From: Cupriavidus metallidurans CH34 | Lineage (GTDB): Bacteria > Pseudomonadota > Gammaproteobacteria > Burkholderiales > Burkholderiaceae | DNA: 64,000 bases | Direction: 5' to 3' | Assembly (NCBI RefSeq): GCF_000196015.1 | Contig: NC_007973.1 | Span: forward strand, 496,001 to 560,000 | Shown: piece after piece, positions 34,680 through 46,097 of the stretch | Layout: every line of letters begins with the position of its first letter | How positions within the stretch are numbered: position 1 is the first letter of the stretch | Made by a program: the position numbers and the translations under genes | The notes under the pieces: model-generated | Database searches by the model: none | Seen by the model: only the letters and a program-made list of their open reading frames with translations | Told to the model about the DNA's origin: nothing

Positions 34680-34792
34680 TTCAGACTACCCCCTTGCATT
34701 CGCCGCGCTTATTCTTGGCCTCTTGGTAGCCGGGGTGTCCCGGGTCCGCGGGTCATATTTCTTATGGCCCGGTTGCGCCGGACCTGCAGTGA

Positions 34793-34848
34793 TGTACTAA
34801 AACCACCAGAATTGACGTGAGTGTCTGGCCATGCATACGTTTAGTACA
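34793..34848. promoter_or_regulatory. Spaced inverted repeat upstream of the LuxR pair
   Basis: tgtactaaa (34793-34801) and its exact complement tttagtaca (34840-34848), 38 bases apart, in an AT-richer island between the LuxR pair and pgk; a third similar tacatta follows at 34857. Candidate binding site for the LuxR proteins or promoter control. The rest of 34680-35056 shows no gene. Confidence 0.4.
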
Positions 34849-35056
34849 TTAATGCGTACATTACTCCAACCCGGTTGTTGAGCGTGCAATCGGGTGCCCC
34901 CCCTTCGGTAGGGGATGTTCCGGGCTGGGCATGGCATGTGACGGATATGCCGCGAAACGGGCAGATCGCGTCGTACGGTAGTAACGATCAGGTAAAATGC
35001 CGGTTTTCCCGATTTCCACGGGCGGCGCATGTCGCCCACGTCCCGCTCTTATCGCC

Positions 35057-36253
35057 ATGACCTCTGTCCTGCGTCTTACCGATCTCATTTCCCAAGGCAA
35101 AATCTCCGGCAAACGTGTGTTCATCCGTGCCGACCTGAACGTGCCGCAAGACGACGCAGGCAATATCACCGAAGACACCCGCATCCGCGCGTCGGTGCCG
35201 GCCATTCAGGCCTGCCTGGAAGCCGGCGCGACCGTCATGGTGACGTCGCACCTGGGCCGTCCGACCGAGGGCGAGTTCAAGCCGGAGGATTCGCTGGCAC
35301 CGATTGCCACGCGCCTGTCCGAACTGCTCGGCAAGCCGGTGAAACTGGTCCAGAACTGGGTCGACGGTGTCGAGGTGGCGCCTGGCCAGATCGTGCTCCT
35401 GGAAAACTGCCGCGTGAACAAGGGCGAGAAGAAGAACAGCGACGAGCTGGCCCAGAAGATGGCCAAGCTCTGTGACGTCTACGTGAACGACGCGTTCGGC
35501 ACCGCCCACCGCGCCGAGGCCACCACTCACGGTATCGCCAAGTTTGCCCCGATCGCCTGCGCCGGCCCGCTGCTGGCCGCCGAGATCGACGCGCTGGGCC
35601 GCGCGCTGGGCCAGCCGGCGCGTCCGCTGGTGGCCATCGTGGCCGGCTCGAAGGTTTCGACCAAGCTCACCATCCTGAAGGCACTGGCCGACAAGGTGGA
35701 CAACCTGATCGTCGGCGGCGGCATCGCCAACACGTTCATGCTGGCCGCTGGCCTGAAGATCGGCAAGTCGCTCGCCGAGGCCGACCTCGTGGGTGACGCC
35801 AAGACGATCATCGACATCATGGCCGCGCGCGGCGCATCGGTGCCGATTCCCGTCGACGTGGTCTGCGCCAAGGAGTTCAGCGCCACGGCTGCGGCGACGG
35901 TCAAGGACGTCAAGGACGTTACCGACGACGACATGATCCTCGACATCGGCCCGAAGACCGCCGCGATGCTGGCCGACCAGCTCAAGGCTGCCGGCACGAT
36001 CGTCTGGAACGGTCCGGTCGGCGTGTTCGAATTCGATCAGTTCGGCAACGGTACCAAGGTGCTGGCCGAAGCCATCGCCACGTCGAAGGCATTCTCGATT
36101 GCAGGTGGCGGCGACACGCTGGCCGCCATCGCCAAGTACGGCATCGCCGATCGCGTCGGGTATATCTCGACCGGTGGCGGCGCCTTCCTGGAATTCCTGG
36201 AAGGCAAGAAGCTGCCCGCATTCGAAGTGCTGGAACAGCGCGCCGCAGGCTGA
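35057..36253 (+). CDS. pgk: Phosphoglycerate kinase
   Basis: 398 aa glycolytic/gluconeogenic enzyme transferring phosphate between 1,3-bisphosphoglycerate and ADP. Signature [20 protein letters not shown] near the start, [22 protein letters not shown], and the C-terminal nucleotide-binding [13 protein letters not shown] with [20 protein letters not shown] 35057 is the homology-supported start. pyk begins 83 bases downstream and fba after that, a glycolytic cluster typical for Burkholderiaceae. Confidence 0.97.
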   Translation: MTSVLRLTDLISQGKISGKRVFIRADLNVPQDDAGNITEDTRIRASVPAIQACLEAGATVMVTSHLGRPTEGEFKPEDSLAPIATRLSELLGKPVKLVQNWVDGVEVAPGQIVLLENCRVNKGEKKNSDELAQKMAKLCDVYVNDAFGTAHRAEATTHGIAKFAPIACAGPLLAAEIDALGRALGQPARPLVAIVAGSKVSTKLTILKALADKVDNLIVGGGIANTFMLAAGLKIGKSLAEADLVGDAKTIIDIMAARGASVPIPVDVVCAKEFSATAAATVKDVKDVTDDDMILDIGPKTAAMLADQLKAAGTIVWNGPVGVFEFDQFGNGTKVLAEAIATSKAFSIAGGGDTLAAIAKYGIADRVGYISTGGGAFLEFLEGKKLPAFEVLEQRAAG

Positions 36254-36336
36254 TGACCCGACAGGCCGGCGCGGGACACCCCCGTCCGGCCAGTTTCCAG
36301 AAAAACCAAGCGCCCCCCACCAAGGAAGCTGCCCGC

Positions 36337-37776
<1,440 letters not shown>

Positions 37777-37896
37777 GACGCGCGCCCCATGTGGCGCGCC
37801 AGACAGACATGACCGCGCCCGATGCGCGAGCCTGTTTGGCGCAGCAACGATAAGAATTCAGAAATACCCCAAGCTATTTACATTCAGGAGTTAGAC

Positions 37897-38961
37897 ATGC
37901 CACTCGTATCCATGCGCCAGTTGCTGGACCATGCCGCCGAGAACAACTACGGTCTGCCGGCTTTCAACGTGAACAACCTCGAGCAGGTTCAGGCCATCAT
38001 GCAGGCCGCCGACGAGGTCAACGCCCCGGTGATCATGCAGGCATCGGCAGGCGCGCGCAAATACGCTGGCGAGCACTTCCTGCGTCACCTGATCGAAGCC
38101 GCCGTGGAAGCCTATCCGCACATCCCGGTGGTGATGCACCAGGATCACGGCCAGTCGCCGGCGATCTGCAAGGCCGCCATCGACCTGAACTTCTCGTCGG
38201 TGATGATGGATGGCTCGCTGAAGGAAGACGGCAAGACCCCGTCGGACTACGAGTACAACGTCGACGTGACCCGCAAGGTGGTGCAGATGGCCCACGCGCT
38301 GGGCGTGACCGTGGAAGGCGAACTGGGTTGCCTGGGCTCGCTGGAAACCGGTGAAGCCGGCGAGGAAGACGGCATTGGCGCCGAAGGCAAGCTCGATCAC
38401 TCGATGCTGCTGACCGATCCGGAGCAGGCCGCCGACTTCGTCAAGGCCACCCAGCTCGACGCGCTGGCCATCGCCATCGGCACCTCGCACGGCGCGTACA
38501 AGTTCACGCGCAAGCCCACGGGCGACATCCTGGCCATCGGGCGCATCAAGGAAATCCACGCCCGCATTCCGAACACTCACCTGGTGATGCACGGTTCGTC
38601 GTCGGTGCCGCAGGAACTGCTGGCTGAAATCCGCCAGTTCGGTGGCGACATGAAGGAAACGTACGGCGTGCCCGTGGAGGAAATCCAGGAAGCGATCAAG
38701 TACGGCGTGCGCAAGATCAACATCGACACCGACATCCGTCTGGCGATGACCGGCGCGATCCGCCGCTTCTTCGTGGAGAACCCGAGCAAGTTCGACCCGC
38801 GCGAGTACCTGAAGCCGGCCCGCGAAGCCGCCAAGCTCGTGTGCAAGGCCCGCTACATCGCCTTCGGTTGTGAAGGCCAGGCCAGCAAGATCAAGGCCGT
38901 GTCGCTGACCGACGTTGCCCAGCAGTACAAGGCCGGCAAGCTCGCCCAGGTCGTGCAGTAA
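37897..38961 (+). CDS. fba: Fructose-bisphosphate aldolase, class II
   Basis: 354 aa zinc enzyme. Seen: [14 protein letters not shown], the metal-binding [14 protein letters not shown] (Asp/His), [26 protein letters not shown] and [14 protein letters not shown] with further His ligand, then [17 protein letters not shown] for phosphate binding. An aggag site precedes the ATG. Acts in the Calvin cycle version in relatives, but here it sits with pgk and pyk, so central carbon metabolism. A terminator follows. Confidence 0.97.
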   Translation: MPLVSMRQLLDHAAENNYGLPAFNVNNLEQVQAIMQAADEVNAPVIMQASAGARKYAGEHFLRHLIEAAVEAYPHIPVVMHQDHGQSPAICKAAIDLNFSSVMMDGSLKEDGKTPSDYEYNVDVTRKVVQMAHALGVTVEGELGCLGSLETGEAGEEDGIGAEGKLDHSMLLTDPEQAADFVKATQLDALAIAIGTSHGAYKFTRKPTGDILAIGRIKEIHARIPNTHLVMHGSSSVPQELLAEIRQFGGDMKETYGVPVEEIQEAIKYGVRKINIDTDIRLAMTGAIRRFFVENPSKFDPREYLKPAREAAKLVCKARYIAFGCEGQASKIKAVSLTDVAQQYKAGKLAQVVQ

Positions 38962-38972
38962 ATTGTGTCGTT

Positions 38973-39001
38973 GCCCCGCCTGGTGCGGGGCTTTGCTTCT
39001 T
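38973..39001 (+). terminator. Terminator after fba
   Basis: gccccgc / gcggggc stem (38973-38979 with 38985-38991), five-base loop, followed by tttgcttctt. Probable end of the pgk-pyk-fba transcript. Confidence 0.7.
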
Positions 39002-39063
39002 CATGGGGCTTCGCATCGCGCTCGAAGCCCCGCTTGTTTTTCAGCCGCAGCCGTTTTCACACC

Positions 39064-39972
39064 ATGTCCGACGCCCTCTACGAATCCTCCATCCAGTCCC
39101 TGCCGCTGCTCGGCAAAGGCAAGGTCCGCGATAACTACGCTGTCGGCGACGACAAGCTGCTGATCGTGACCACCGACCGTCTGTCGGCCTTCGACGTGAT
39201 CCTGGGCGAGCCGATTCCGGCCAAGGGCCGCGTGCTGAACCAGATGGCCAACTTCTGGTTCAAGAAGCTCGCGCACATCGTGCCGAACCATGAGACCGAC
39301 GTGACCGCTGAGTCCGTGGTGGCGCCGAACGAGGTGGAGCAGGTGAAGGGCCGTGCCGTGGTGGTCAAGCGCCTGAAGCCGATCCTGGTGGAAGCGGTGG
39401 TGCGCGGCTACCTCGCCGGCAGCGGCTGGAAGGACTACCAGGCCACGGGCAAGGTGTGCGGCATCGCCCTGCCGGCCGGCCTGCAGAACGCGCAGAAGCT
39501 GCCCGAGCCGATCTTCACGCCGGCGGCCAAGGCCGAGATGGGCGAGCACGACGAGAACATCTCGTTCGATGAAGTCGAGGCCCGCATCGGCAAGGAACTG
39601 GCCGCGAAGATGCGTGACATCTCGATCCGTCTGTACAAGGAAGCCGCCGACTACGCCGCCACGCGCGGCATCATCATCGCCGACACAAAGTTCGAGTTCG
39701 GTCTGGACGAAAACGGCACGCTGACGCTGATGGACGAAGTGCTGACGGCCGACTCGTCGCGCTTCTGGCCGGCCGATTCGTATCAGGTGGGCACCAACCC
39801 GCCGTCGTTCGACAAGCAGTTCGTGCGTGACTGGCTCGAAGCCGTACGCATCGACGGCAAGCCGTGGCCGAAGACCGCGCCGGCGCCGAAGCTGCCGGAA
39901 GACGTGGTGCAGAAGACCGCCGACAAGTACAAGGAAGCGCTGACCCGCCTGACCGGCGAAGCGCTGCAGTAA
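39064..39972 (+). CDS. purC: SAICAR synthetase
   Basis: 302 aa enzyme of purine synthesis, joining CAIR and aspartate. [28 protein letters not shown] at the start (nucleotide-binding), [18 protein letters not shown], and [31 protein letters not shown] are diagnostic. Eukaryote-like long form as in other betaproteobacteria. First of purC-purE-purK, with 21- and 29-base gaps, so one operon. Confidence 0.97.
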   Translation: MSDALYESSIQSLPLLGKGKVRDNYAVGDDKLLIVTTDRLSAFDVILGEPIPAKGRVLNQMANFWFKKLAHIVPNHETDVTAESVVAPNEVEQVKGRAVVVKRLKPILVEAVVRGYLAGSGWKDYQATGKVCGIALPAGLQNAQKLPEPIFTPAAKAEMGEHDENISFDEVEARIGKELAAKMRDISIRLYKEAADYAATRGIIIADTKFEFGLDENGTLTLMDEVLTADSSRFWPADSYQVGTNPPSFDKQFVRDWLEAVRIDGKPWPKTAPAPKLPEDVVQKTADKYKEALTRLTGEALQ

Positions 39973-39993
39973 GGGCAGGAAAGGTAATTGACG

Positions 39994-40491
39994 ATGAGCA
40001 ACGAATCGAAGCCTGTGGTTGGCGTGGTAATGGGCAGCAGTTCCGATTGGGACGTGATGCAGCACGCCGTGGCCATGCTCAAGGATTTCAACGTGCCGTT
40101 CGAAGCGCAGGTGGTGTCGGCGCACCGGATGGCCGATGACATGTTCCGCTATGCCGAAGCGGCGCGCGGCCGTGGCATCCGCGCGATCATCGCCGGCGCC
40201 GGCGGTGCCGCGCACCTGCCGGGCATGATCGCCGCCAAGACCATCGTGCCGGTGTTCGGCGTGCCGGTGCCGTCGAAGTACCTGCGCGGCGAGGACTCGC
40301 TGCTGTCGATCGTGCAGATGCCGAAGGGTGTGCCCGTGGCCACCTTCGCCATCGGCGAGGCCGGCGCCGCCAACGCGGCGCTGCACGCGATCGCCACGCT
40401 GGCCACCACTGACGACGCGCTGGCCAGCGCGCTGGAAGCGTTCCGCGCAAAGCAGACCGAAGCCGCGCGCGCGATGACGCTGCCCGTATAA
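39994..40491 (+). CDS. purE: N5-carboxyaminoimidazole ribonucleotide mutase
   Basis: 165 aa. Moves the carboxyl of N5-CAIR to give CAIR. Motifs [33 protein letters not shown] and [18 protein letters not shown] are all present. ATG 39994 follows an aggaaagg site; a TTG two codons earlier is possible but unnecessary. Confidence 0.97.
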   Translation: MSNESKPVVGVVMGSSSDWDVMQHAVAMLKDFNVPFEAQVVSAHRMADDMFRYAEAARGRGIRAIIAGAGGAAHLPGMIAAKTIVPVFGVPVPSKYLRGEDSLLSIVQMPKGVPVATFAIGEAGAANAALHAIATLATTDDALASALEAFRAKQTEAARAMTLPV

Positions 40492-40520
40492 CTTTCTGAA
40501 GTCTCACCGTAGCCTGAGCC

Positions 40521-41765
40521 ATGCCGACCGATATCCATCCCCACCTGTCCGAAGCGCATACCCCCGAGTCGCGCGCCGAGTTCGGCGTGAACAGTCCGAA
40601 CTCGCCGATCCTGCCGGGCGCCTGGCTCGGCATGCTCGGCGGCGGCCAGCTCGGCCGCATGTTCACGCACGCGGCGCAGTCGATGGGGTACCGCGTTTGC
40701 GTGCTCGATCCGGACCAGGACAGCCCGGCCGGCTCCGTGGCTGACCGGCACATCTGCGCGGCATACACCGACGATGCGGCGCTGGCCGAACTGTCCAGCC
40801 TGTGCGAGGCGGTGAGCACCGAGTTCGAGAACGTGCCGTCGATCTCGCTCGAGCGTCTGGAGGAAGCCGGCGTGTTCGTCGCGCCGCGCGGCTACTGCGT
40901 GTCGATCGCGCAGAACCGCATCGGCGAAAAGAAGTTCTTCGCCTCCTGTGCGGACCGTACCGGCGTGCCGCCGGCCCCGCACTGGGTGATCCAGCACGAT
41001 GCCGATGTGGACCGGCTGCCTGACGAAGTGCTGCCGGGCATCCTGAAAACCGCGCGGATGGGCTACGACGGCAAGGGCCAGGCGCGCGTGAAGTCGCGCG
41101 ACGACGTGCGCGCCGCATGGAAGGCCATGCAGCATGTACCGTGCGTGCTCGAGCGGATGCTGCCGCTGGCGTACGAGGTGTCGGTGCTGGCCGCGCGTGC
41201 CGCCGATGGCTCCACCGCCACGTGGCCGCTGGCCGAGAACGTGCACCGCGATGGCATCCTGTTTTCGACGACGATGCCTTCGACGAGCGTGTCGGACGAT
41301 ATTTCCCAACGCGCCCGCAACGCCGCGGCGACGATTGCTTCGGAAATGGGCTACGTCGGCGTGCTTTGCATCGAATTCTTCGTGCTGACCGATGGCACGC
41401 TGGTGGCCAATGAAATGGCGCCGCGCCCGCATAACTCGGGGCACATCACGATGGATGCCTGCGAGACCAGCCAGTTCGAGCAACAGGTCCGCGCGATGGC
41501 TCGCCTGCCGCTGGGCAGCACCCGCCAGCATTCGGCCGGCAAGATGCTGAACCTGCTTGGCGACTGCTGGTTCGAGTTCGGCCTGGAGCGTACGCCCGCG
41601 TGGGATGAGGTGCTGGCGCAGCCCGGCGCCAAGCTGCACCTCTACGGCAAGAACGATGCGCGCCCGTCGCGCAAGATGGGGCACGTGAACTGCGTTGGCG
41701 ACCACGCCGAAGCGGCCGACCGCACGTTCGATGCCGCCGCCAAGGCGCTGCACATCCCCAGCTGA
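40521..41765 (+). CDS. purK: N5-carboxyaminoimidazole ribonucleotide synthase
   Basis: 414 aa ATP-grasp enzyme making N5-CAIR from AIR and bicarbonate. [20 protein letters not shown] opens the fold after a variable 35-residue extension; [47 protein letters not shown] follow. Supplies the substrate of PurE directly upstream. Confidence 0.97.
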   Translation: MPTDIHPHLSEAHTPESRAEFGVNSPNSPILPGAWLGMLGGGQLGRMFTHAAQSMGYRVCVLDPDQDSPAGSVADRHICAAYTDDAALAELSSLCEAVSTEFENVPSISLERLEEAGVFVAPRGYCVSIAQNRIGEKKFFASCADRTGVPPAPHWVIQHDADVDRLPDEVLPGILKTARMGYDGKGQARVKSRDDVRAAWKAMQHVPCVLERMLPLAYEVSVLAARAADGSTATWPLAENVHRDGILFSTTMPSTSVSDDISQRARNAAATIASEMGYVGVLCIEFFVLTDGTLVANEMAPRPHNSGHITMDACETSQFEQQVRAMARLPLGSTRQHSAGKMLNLLGDCWFEFGLERTPAWDEVLAQPGAKLHLYGKNDARPSRKMGHVNCVGDHAEAADRTFDAAAKALHIPS

Positions 41766-41780
41766 AACCGGTAGTTCGCG

Positions 41781-42773
41781 ATGTCTTCACGTATGCCCAC
41801 CGCCGCGGAGCTGGACGAAGCCGTCCGCCTGCTCGAAGCCGGCGAGCTGGTGGCCTTCCCGACCGAGACCGTCTACGGTCTCGGTGCCGATGCCGAGAAT
41901 CCTGAAGCCGTGGCGCGTATCTTCGCCGCCAAGGGCCGTCCGTCGAACCATCCGGTGATCGTTCACGTGGTCGATGGCGCCGATGTCGGCTACTGGAGCG
42001 ACGACGTACCCGAAGCCGCGCAGAAGCTGATCGATGCGTTCTGGCCCGGTCCGCTGACGATCATCCTGAAACGCGCCGCCCACATCCCGGCAGCGGTTGC
42101 CGGTGGGCAGGACAGCATCGGCTTGCGCTGCCCGTCGCATCCGGTGGCGCAGGCACTGCTGTCGCGCTTCCGCCGTGGCCGGGGTGGCATTGCTGCGCCA
42201 TCGGCCAACAAGTTCGGCCAGGTCAGCCCGACCACGGCCGAGCATGTGCGCGACGAGTTCGGTGGATCGGTCTATGTGCTCGAAGGCGATGGCGTGGACG
42301 TTGGCATCGAATCGTCGATCGTCGATCTGTCCCGCCTGGATACGGCTGGCCCGGTGCTGCTGCGCCCGGGCGCGATCACGGCGGCGATGATGGCCGACGT
42401 GCTCGGCACCATGCCGCTACCGCCGGACGCCGCCGCGCCGCGCGCGTCGGGCACGCTCAAGGCCCATTACGCGCCCCGCACCACGCTGACGCTGGCCCAG
42501 GCCGATGCCTTGCCGCAGTACCTGCATGGGCTGTCCGCCGATGGCAGGCTGGCTTGGGTGGGTCGCGCGCCGGCAACCAGCGATCCGCGCTGCACGTTCG
42601 TTGAAGCACCGGCCACGCCGGATGCTTACGCGCAGGAGTTGTACCGGCTGTTGCGCCGGCTCGACAAGGAAGGATTCCAGCGGCTGGTGTTCGAACCCTT
42701 GCCGGAGAGTCTCGAATGGGACGGGGTGCGGGACCGGTTGGGTCGCGCCGCGGCTGCGTTCGAGGATTGCTGA
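41781..42773 (+). CDS. L-threonylcarbamoyladenylate synthase (Sua5 type)
   Basis: 330 aa, so the long Sua5 form rather than the short TsaC. The YrdC domain fills residues 10-200 (VAFPTETVYGLGADAENPEA, KGRPSNHPVIVHV, APSANKFGQVSPTTAEHV, ESSIVDLS); after a linker the C-terminal Sua5 domain (SGTLKAHYAPRTTLTLAQ) is present. Makes the activated threonylcarbamoyl group for t6A37 of tRNAs. Starts 15 bases after purK, so probably in the same transcript. ATG 41793 is an alternative start. Confidence 0.94.
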   Translation: MSSRMPTAAELDEAVRLLEAGELVAFPTETVYGLGADAENPEAVARIFAAKGRPSNHPVIVHVVDGADVGYWSDDVPEAAQKLIDAFWPGPLTIILKRAAHIPAAVAGGQDSIGLRCPSHPVAQALLSRFRRGRGGIAAPSANKFGQVSPTTAEHVRDEFGGSVYVLEGDGVDVGIESSIVDLSRLDTAGPVLLRPGAITAAMMADVLGTMPLPPDAAAPRASGTLKAHYAPRTTLTLAQADALPQYLHGLSADGRLAWVGRAPATSDPRCTFVEAPATPDAYAQELYRLLRRLDKEGFQRLVFEPLPESLEWDGVRDRLGRAAAAFEDC

Positions 42774-42841
42774 GGTTGGGGGAAGGCGAGGGGAAGGCCA
42801 GGCGCTCCATCCCCCACCACGCCTGTCACAAGACCCTCACC

Positions 42842-44398
42842 TCAAGGCGTGCCCTTATACACCCACTGCATCAACGCATCGTGCGCCTCCTGCGCTCCCG
42901 ATGCGTTCGGGTGATTGATATACGCCACCACCACATAACGCTGCCCGTCGAGCGCGTCGACGTAGCCCGCCAGCGCGCGTACGTCCTGCAGTGTGCCCGT
43001 CTTCAGGTAGGCATTGCCGGCCGCATTGGCCCGGGTCAGGCGATTGCGCAGGGTGCCATCCACGCCGAGGATCGGCAGGGAGTCCATCAGCACCGGCCCA
43101 ACATTGCTGGCCAGTGCCTGTTGCAGCAGACGCGCCATGTCATAAGCGCTGATCCGTTCCTCGCGTGACAGTCCCGAGCCGTTTTCCAGTACCAGATCCG
43201 GCATGTCCAGTCCCTGGCGCGATAGCCAGCGCTTGATCACGCGCGTCGACTTCTCGGTGCTGGCTGGGCCGCTCCGGTCGATCTCCGCGCCAATCGTCAG
43301 GAAGAGCTGACGTGCCATCACGTTGTTCGAGAACTTGTTGATGTCGCGCACGATCTCGCCGAGCGGCTGGCCGTAGTGCCGCGCCAGCAGGAACGCGCCG
43401 CGCGGCACGGTGCCGCCACGCAGCCCGGGCGGACGCACGAAGCGGCCACCCGCCGCCTGCCATTCGGCCACGAAGCCGCCCCAGATGAAATCGCTGTGCG
43501 AGAGCGTGGCCAGGTTGACCACGTGTTCGCCACAATCGGCGGAGTAGTTGCCGTCGAACGCGGCGACGATGGTGCCGTCTGACTGCGGCGTGATGCTTGG
43601 GTTGGCACGTGCGCGCCAGTCACCGCAACGGCCGTTGACCAGCGTCAGGCGGTTATCCACACGCAATTGCGCCAGCGCCGGCGTGACGGCCACGTCGACG
43701 GCGCGGCCGGCGGCGTCGGGCGTGATCGTGAAGGTGAGCGTCTTGAAGGCATAAAGCAGCGCATCAGGATTGACGTTGTAGGCGCGTTGCGTCTCGCCAT
43801 CGATCGTGTAGCTGTTGTCCTGGGTATCCGCGAAGAAGCTGCGGTCGAGCACGAGATCGCCGTTGATGGCCGTTGCGCCTGTCGATCGCGCCGTGTTGAC
43901 CAGCTTGGCCATCTCCTCGGGCACCAGCTTCGGGTCTCCCCGGCCGCGCAGATAGACGTTGCCGTTGATCACCCCGTCCGGACCCGGCTGGCCATCGGCG
44001 TAGAGCGAAGTGAGCCAGCGATAGTCGGGCCCGAGCAATTGCAGGCCGGCGAACGTGGTGACCAGCTTCATCGTCGACGCCGGGTTCATCGGCGCCTCGG
44101 CGTTCCAGCTCACACGCGGGCGCGGCGCGCCGACCTTGATCACGTAGAAGCTTGCTGCCGACAGCGGCACATGCGCGCGGCGCAGCGCCGTGGTGACAGT
44201 AGCGGGCAGGCCGGTGCGCGCGGCGGCCGGGTCCGCGGCTTCTGCACTGACGCGCTGGACCGACGGTTTGGTGGCTTTGACGGATTTGACGGGTTTGGCC
44301 TGGGCTCCAGTCAGGCCGAAGGCGAGCAGCGCGGCCGTTGCGATAACGGGAGACAGGCTGCGGCGGAGCAGGGAGGGGCGGATTGGCATGGCGCTCAT
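42842..44398 (-). CDS. dacB: D-alanyl-D-alanine carboxypeptidase/endopeptidase (PBP4)
   Basis: 518 aa, peptidase family S13, periplasmic. Signal peptide with cleavage near AQA (residue about 32). Penicillin-binding motifs: SxxK in PASTMKLVTTF (Ser about 103), SxN in NKFSNNVMARQ, and KTG in AYLKTGTLQDVRALAG. Cleaves peptide cross-links and the terminal D-Ala of peptidoglycan. Start ATG 44398; an ATG nine bases further in is also possible. Convergent with the Sua5 gene. Confidence 0.95.
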   Translation of the reverse strand: MSAMPIRPSLLRRSLSPVIATAALLAFGLTGAQAKPVKSVKATKPSVQRVSAEAADPAAARTGLPATVTTALRRAHVPLSAASFYVIKVGAPRPRVSWNAEAPMNPASTMKLVTTFAGLQLLGPDYRWLTSLYADGQPGPDGVINGNVYLRGRGDPKLVPEEMAKLVNTARSTGATAINGDLVLDRSFFADTQDNSYTIDGETQRAYNVNPDALLYAFKTLTFTITPDAAGRAVDVAVTPALAQLRVDNRLTLVNGRCGDWRARANPSITPQSDGTIVAAFDGNYSADCGEHVVNLATLSHSDFIWGGFVAEWQAAGGRFVRPPGLRGGTVPRGAFLLARHYGQPLGEIVRDINKFSNNVMARQLFLTIGAEIDRSGPASTEKSTRVIKRWLSRQGLDMPDLVLENGSGLSREERISAYDMARLLQQALASNVGPVLMDSLPILGVDGTLRNRLTRANAAGNAYLKTGTLQDVRALAGYVDALDGQRYVVVAYINHPNASGAQEAHDALMQWVYKGTP

Positions 44399-44514
44399 GT
44401 TAACGCATGGCCCATGCCCGATGGATGACGTGAATGCGGCCGTTTTCGACCGTTTCCGGCCGCATTTTGTTGCTGAGGTCGACCGCGCGTCGCACGGTCG
44501 GATTTCCACGGTTC

Positions 44515-44976
44515 CTAGTTGGCCGACGGGCAATCGGCAGGCTGGCTATCCTCCTTCGCCTTGAGGCCAGGGATCGGGAAGACCGCGTCATAGACCCAGT
44601 TGTAGACCAGCGCGTAGACCATGTAGAAGCCGGCCACGGCGATGTCCATGATGAACGCGTCGAGCAGGGTCATGTCGAGGTACCACGCCACCGACGGCAG
44701 GAAAACGAGCAGCAGGCCACCCTCGAACAGGATCGCGTGCAGCACGCGAATCGCCGGCGTCTTCCGGAGCTGGCCGGTGAAGCGCAGCATCCCGCGGTCG
44801 AAGAGGATGTTGTAGACGTAGTTCCAGACGGCAGCGATCAGTGACGCGACGGCGCCCACCAGACCCATCTGGTGCAGCGCGTAGCCAAATACCAGGCTGG
44901 CAAGCGGGGCGAAGATCAGCAACCCGATCAGCTCGAAACCGACGGTGTGACGGATCCGGTCTGCGGTGGTGCGCAT
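44515..44976 (-). CDS. PACE family multidrug efflux transporter
   Basis: 153 aa with four membrane helices arranged as two bacterial transmembrane-pair domains; each starts with the family motif: RIRHTVGFELIGLLIFAPL (with the conserved Glu15) and IRVLHAILFEGGLLLVFLP, and each ends with the W/N-containing AAVWNYVYNILFDR and ALVYNWVYDAVFP. AceI of this family exports chlorhexidine and short diamines by proton antiport. Divergent from a LysR-type gene with an operator-like palindrome between them, the same arrangement as aceI-aceR. Confidence 0.92.
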   Translation of the reverse strand: MRTTADRIRHTVGFELIGLLIFAPLASLVFGYALHQMGLVGAVASLIAAVWNYVYNILFDRGMLRFTGQLRKTPAIRVLHAILFEGGLLLVFLPSVAWYLDMTLLDAFIMDIAVAGFYMVYALVYNWVYDAVFPIPGLKAKEDSQPADCPSAN

Positions 44977-45043
44977 GAAGCTCTCCTTTGTGAAACGATG
45001 GAGCGCATTCTATCGGCGGGACAGCTAATCGCAAGTTGGGTAG

Positions 45044-45060
45044 TATCGGTTATTCCGATA
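45044..45060. promoter_or_regulatory. LysR-type operator between PACE pump and LysR regulator
   Basis: TATCGG-ttatt-CCGATA, a perfect 6-bp inverted repeat that contains a T-N11-A LysR box (T45046 to A45058). A further half-site tatcgg lies at 45011-45016. Fits an activator binding between divergent genes. Confidence 0.7.
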
Positions 45061-45158
45061 GAAGGGGATTCCCCTGCGACCGGCTTTCCCCCCCGTCTGT
45101 CCCCGCCTGCCCCCTCCTGCTTGTGCGAGAGGGGAGAAAGCCAACGAGAACGCACACC

Positions 45159-46058
45159 ATGAGCCTGTCCCTCGAACAGTTGCAAGCCTTTGCCGCCGCG
45201 GCCGAAACCGGATCGTTCTCCGCGGCGGCCCGCCAACTTGGCAAGGCACAGTCCGTCGTCAGCGCCGCCGTCGCCAATCTGGAGATCGATCTCGGCAACG
45301 CGCTGTTCGACCGCACCGCCCGTTACCCGGTCCTGACGCCGGCCGGCGAGCGGTTGCTGGTTGAGGCGCGTGTGATTCTGGAGCGTTGCGAGCACTTTCG
45401 GGGCGTCGCCAAGAGCCTGGGCGAAGGTGTCGAGTCCCGTCTCACGCTGGCCGTCGACGAGTTATATCCGGAAGAGACCCTTGGCGTGCTGCTCGACGAG
45501 TTCTCGCAACGCTTCCCGTCGGTCGAACTCGAACTGCTGTTTCCGCTGATGGAGGACGTGAGCAGGCTGGTGCTGAGCCAGTGCGCGGACCTCGGCATCA
45601 TGTGGCGCCAGGAGATCCTGCCGCCCGAACTCGGCTTCCATGCGCTGGGCTGGGTGCCGATGCCGATCATCTGCGCGCCCGACCATCCCCTTGCCGCGCA
45701 GCCGCGCGTGGACTTCGAAGAGTTGAAACGCTACCGGCAGTTGATGGTGGCCACGCGCAGCGACAGCGAGGAAAAGAAACGGCTGCGTGTGGCGGCCGAA
45801 GTCTGGTGGGTGGAAAGCCAGTGGGTGATCGTCGAACTGGTCAAGCGCAAGCTCGGCTGGGCGTTCGTGCCCTGGCACGTGGCGGCCAACTCGCCCGCCG
45901 CTGCCGGGCTGGTATCGCCGCAGCTGACCTTCCAGGACCAGGATTGGCCCGTGGCGATGGAAATCGTCTGGCACAAGCAGCGGCCGCTGGGCAAGGCGGC
46001 CACATGGCTGCGGGAGCGGGTCAGTCAGCAGCCGTTGCCGATGCCTGGGGGGCGGTAG
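45159..46058 (+). CDS. LysR-family transcriptional regulator
   Basis: 299 aa. N-terminal winged HTH: LEQLQAFAAAAETGSFSAAARQLGKAQSVVSAAVANLE; then the periplasmic-binding-protein-like effector domain from about residue 90. ATG 45159 is the family start; the open frame reaches further up through the operator region and is not coding there. By position it likely controls the divergent PACE pump in response to its substrate, as AceR does for AceI (inference). Confidence 0.92.
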   Translation: MSLSLEQLQAFAAAAETGSFSAAARQLGKAQSVVSAAVANLEIDLGNALFDRTARYPVLTPAGERLLVEARVILERCEHFRGVAKSLGEGVESRLTLAVDELYPEETLGVLLDEFSQRFPSVELELLFPLMEDVSRLVLSQCADLGIMWRQEILPPELGFHALGWVPMPIICAPDHPLAAQPRVDFEELKRYRQLMVATRSDSEEKKRLRVAAEVWWVESQWVIVELVKRKLGWAFVPWHVAANSPAAAGLVSPQLTFQDQDWPVAMEIVWHKQRPLGKAATWLRERVSQQPLPMPGGR

Positions 46059-46097
46059 CGCGCTGCAGCGCCGCTATTGAGTCTGCCACCGAGTCTG

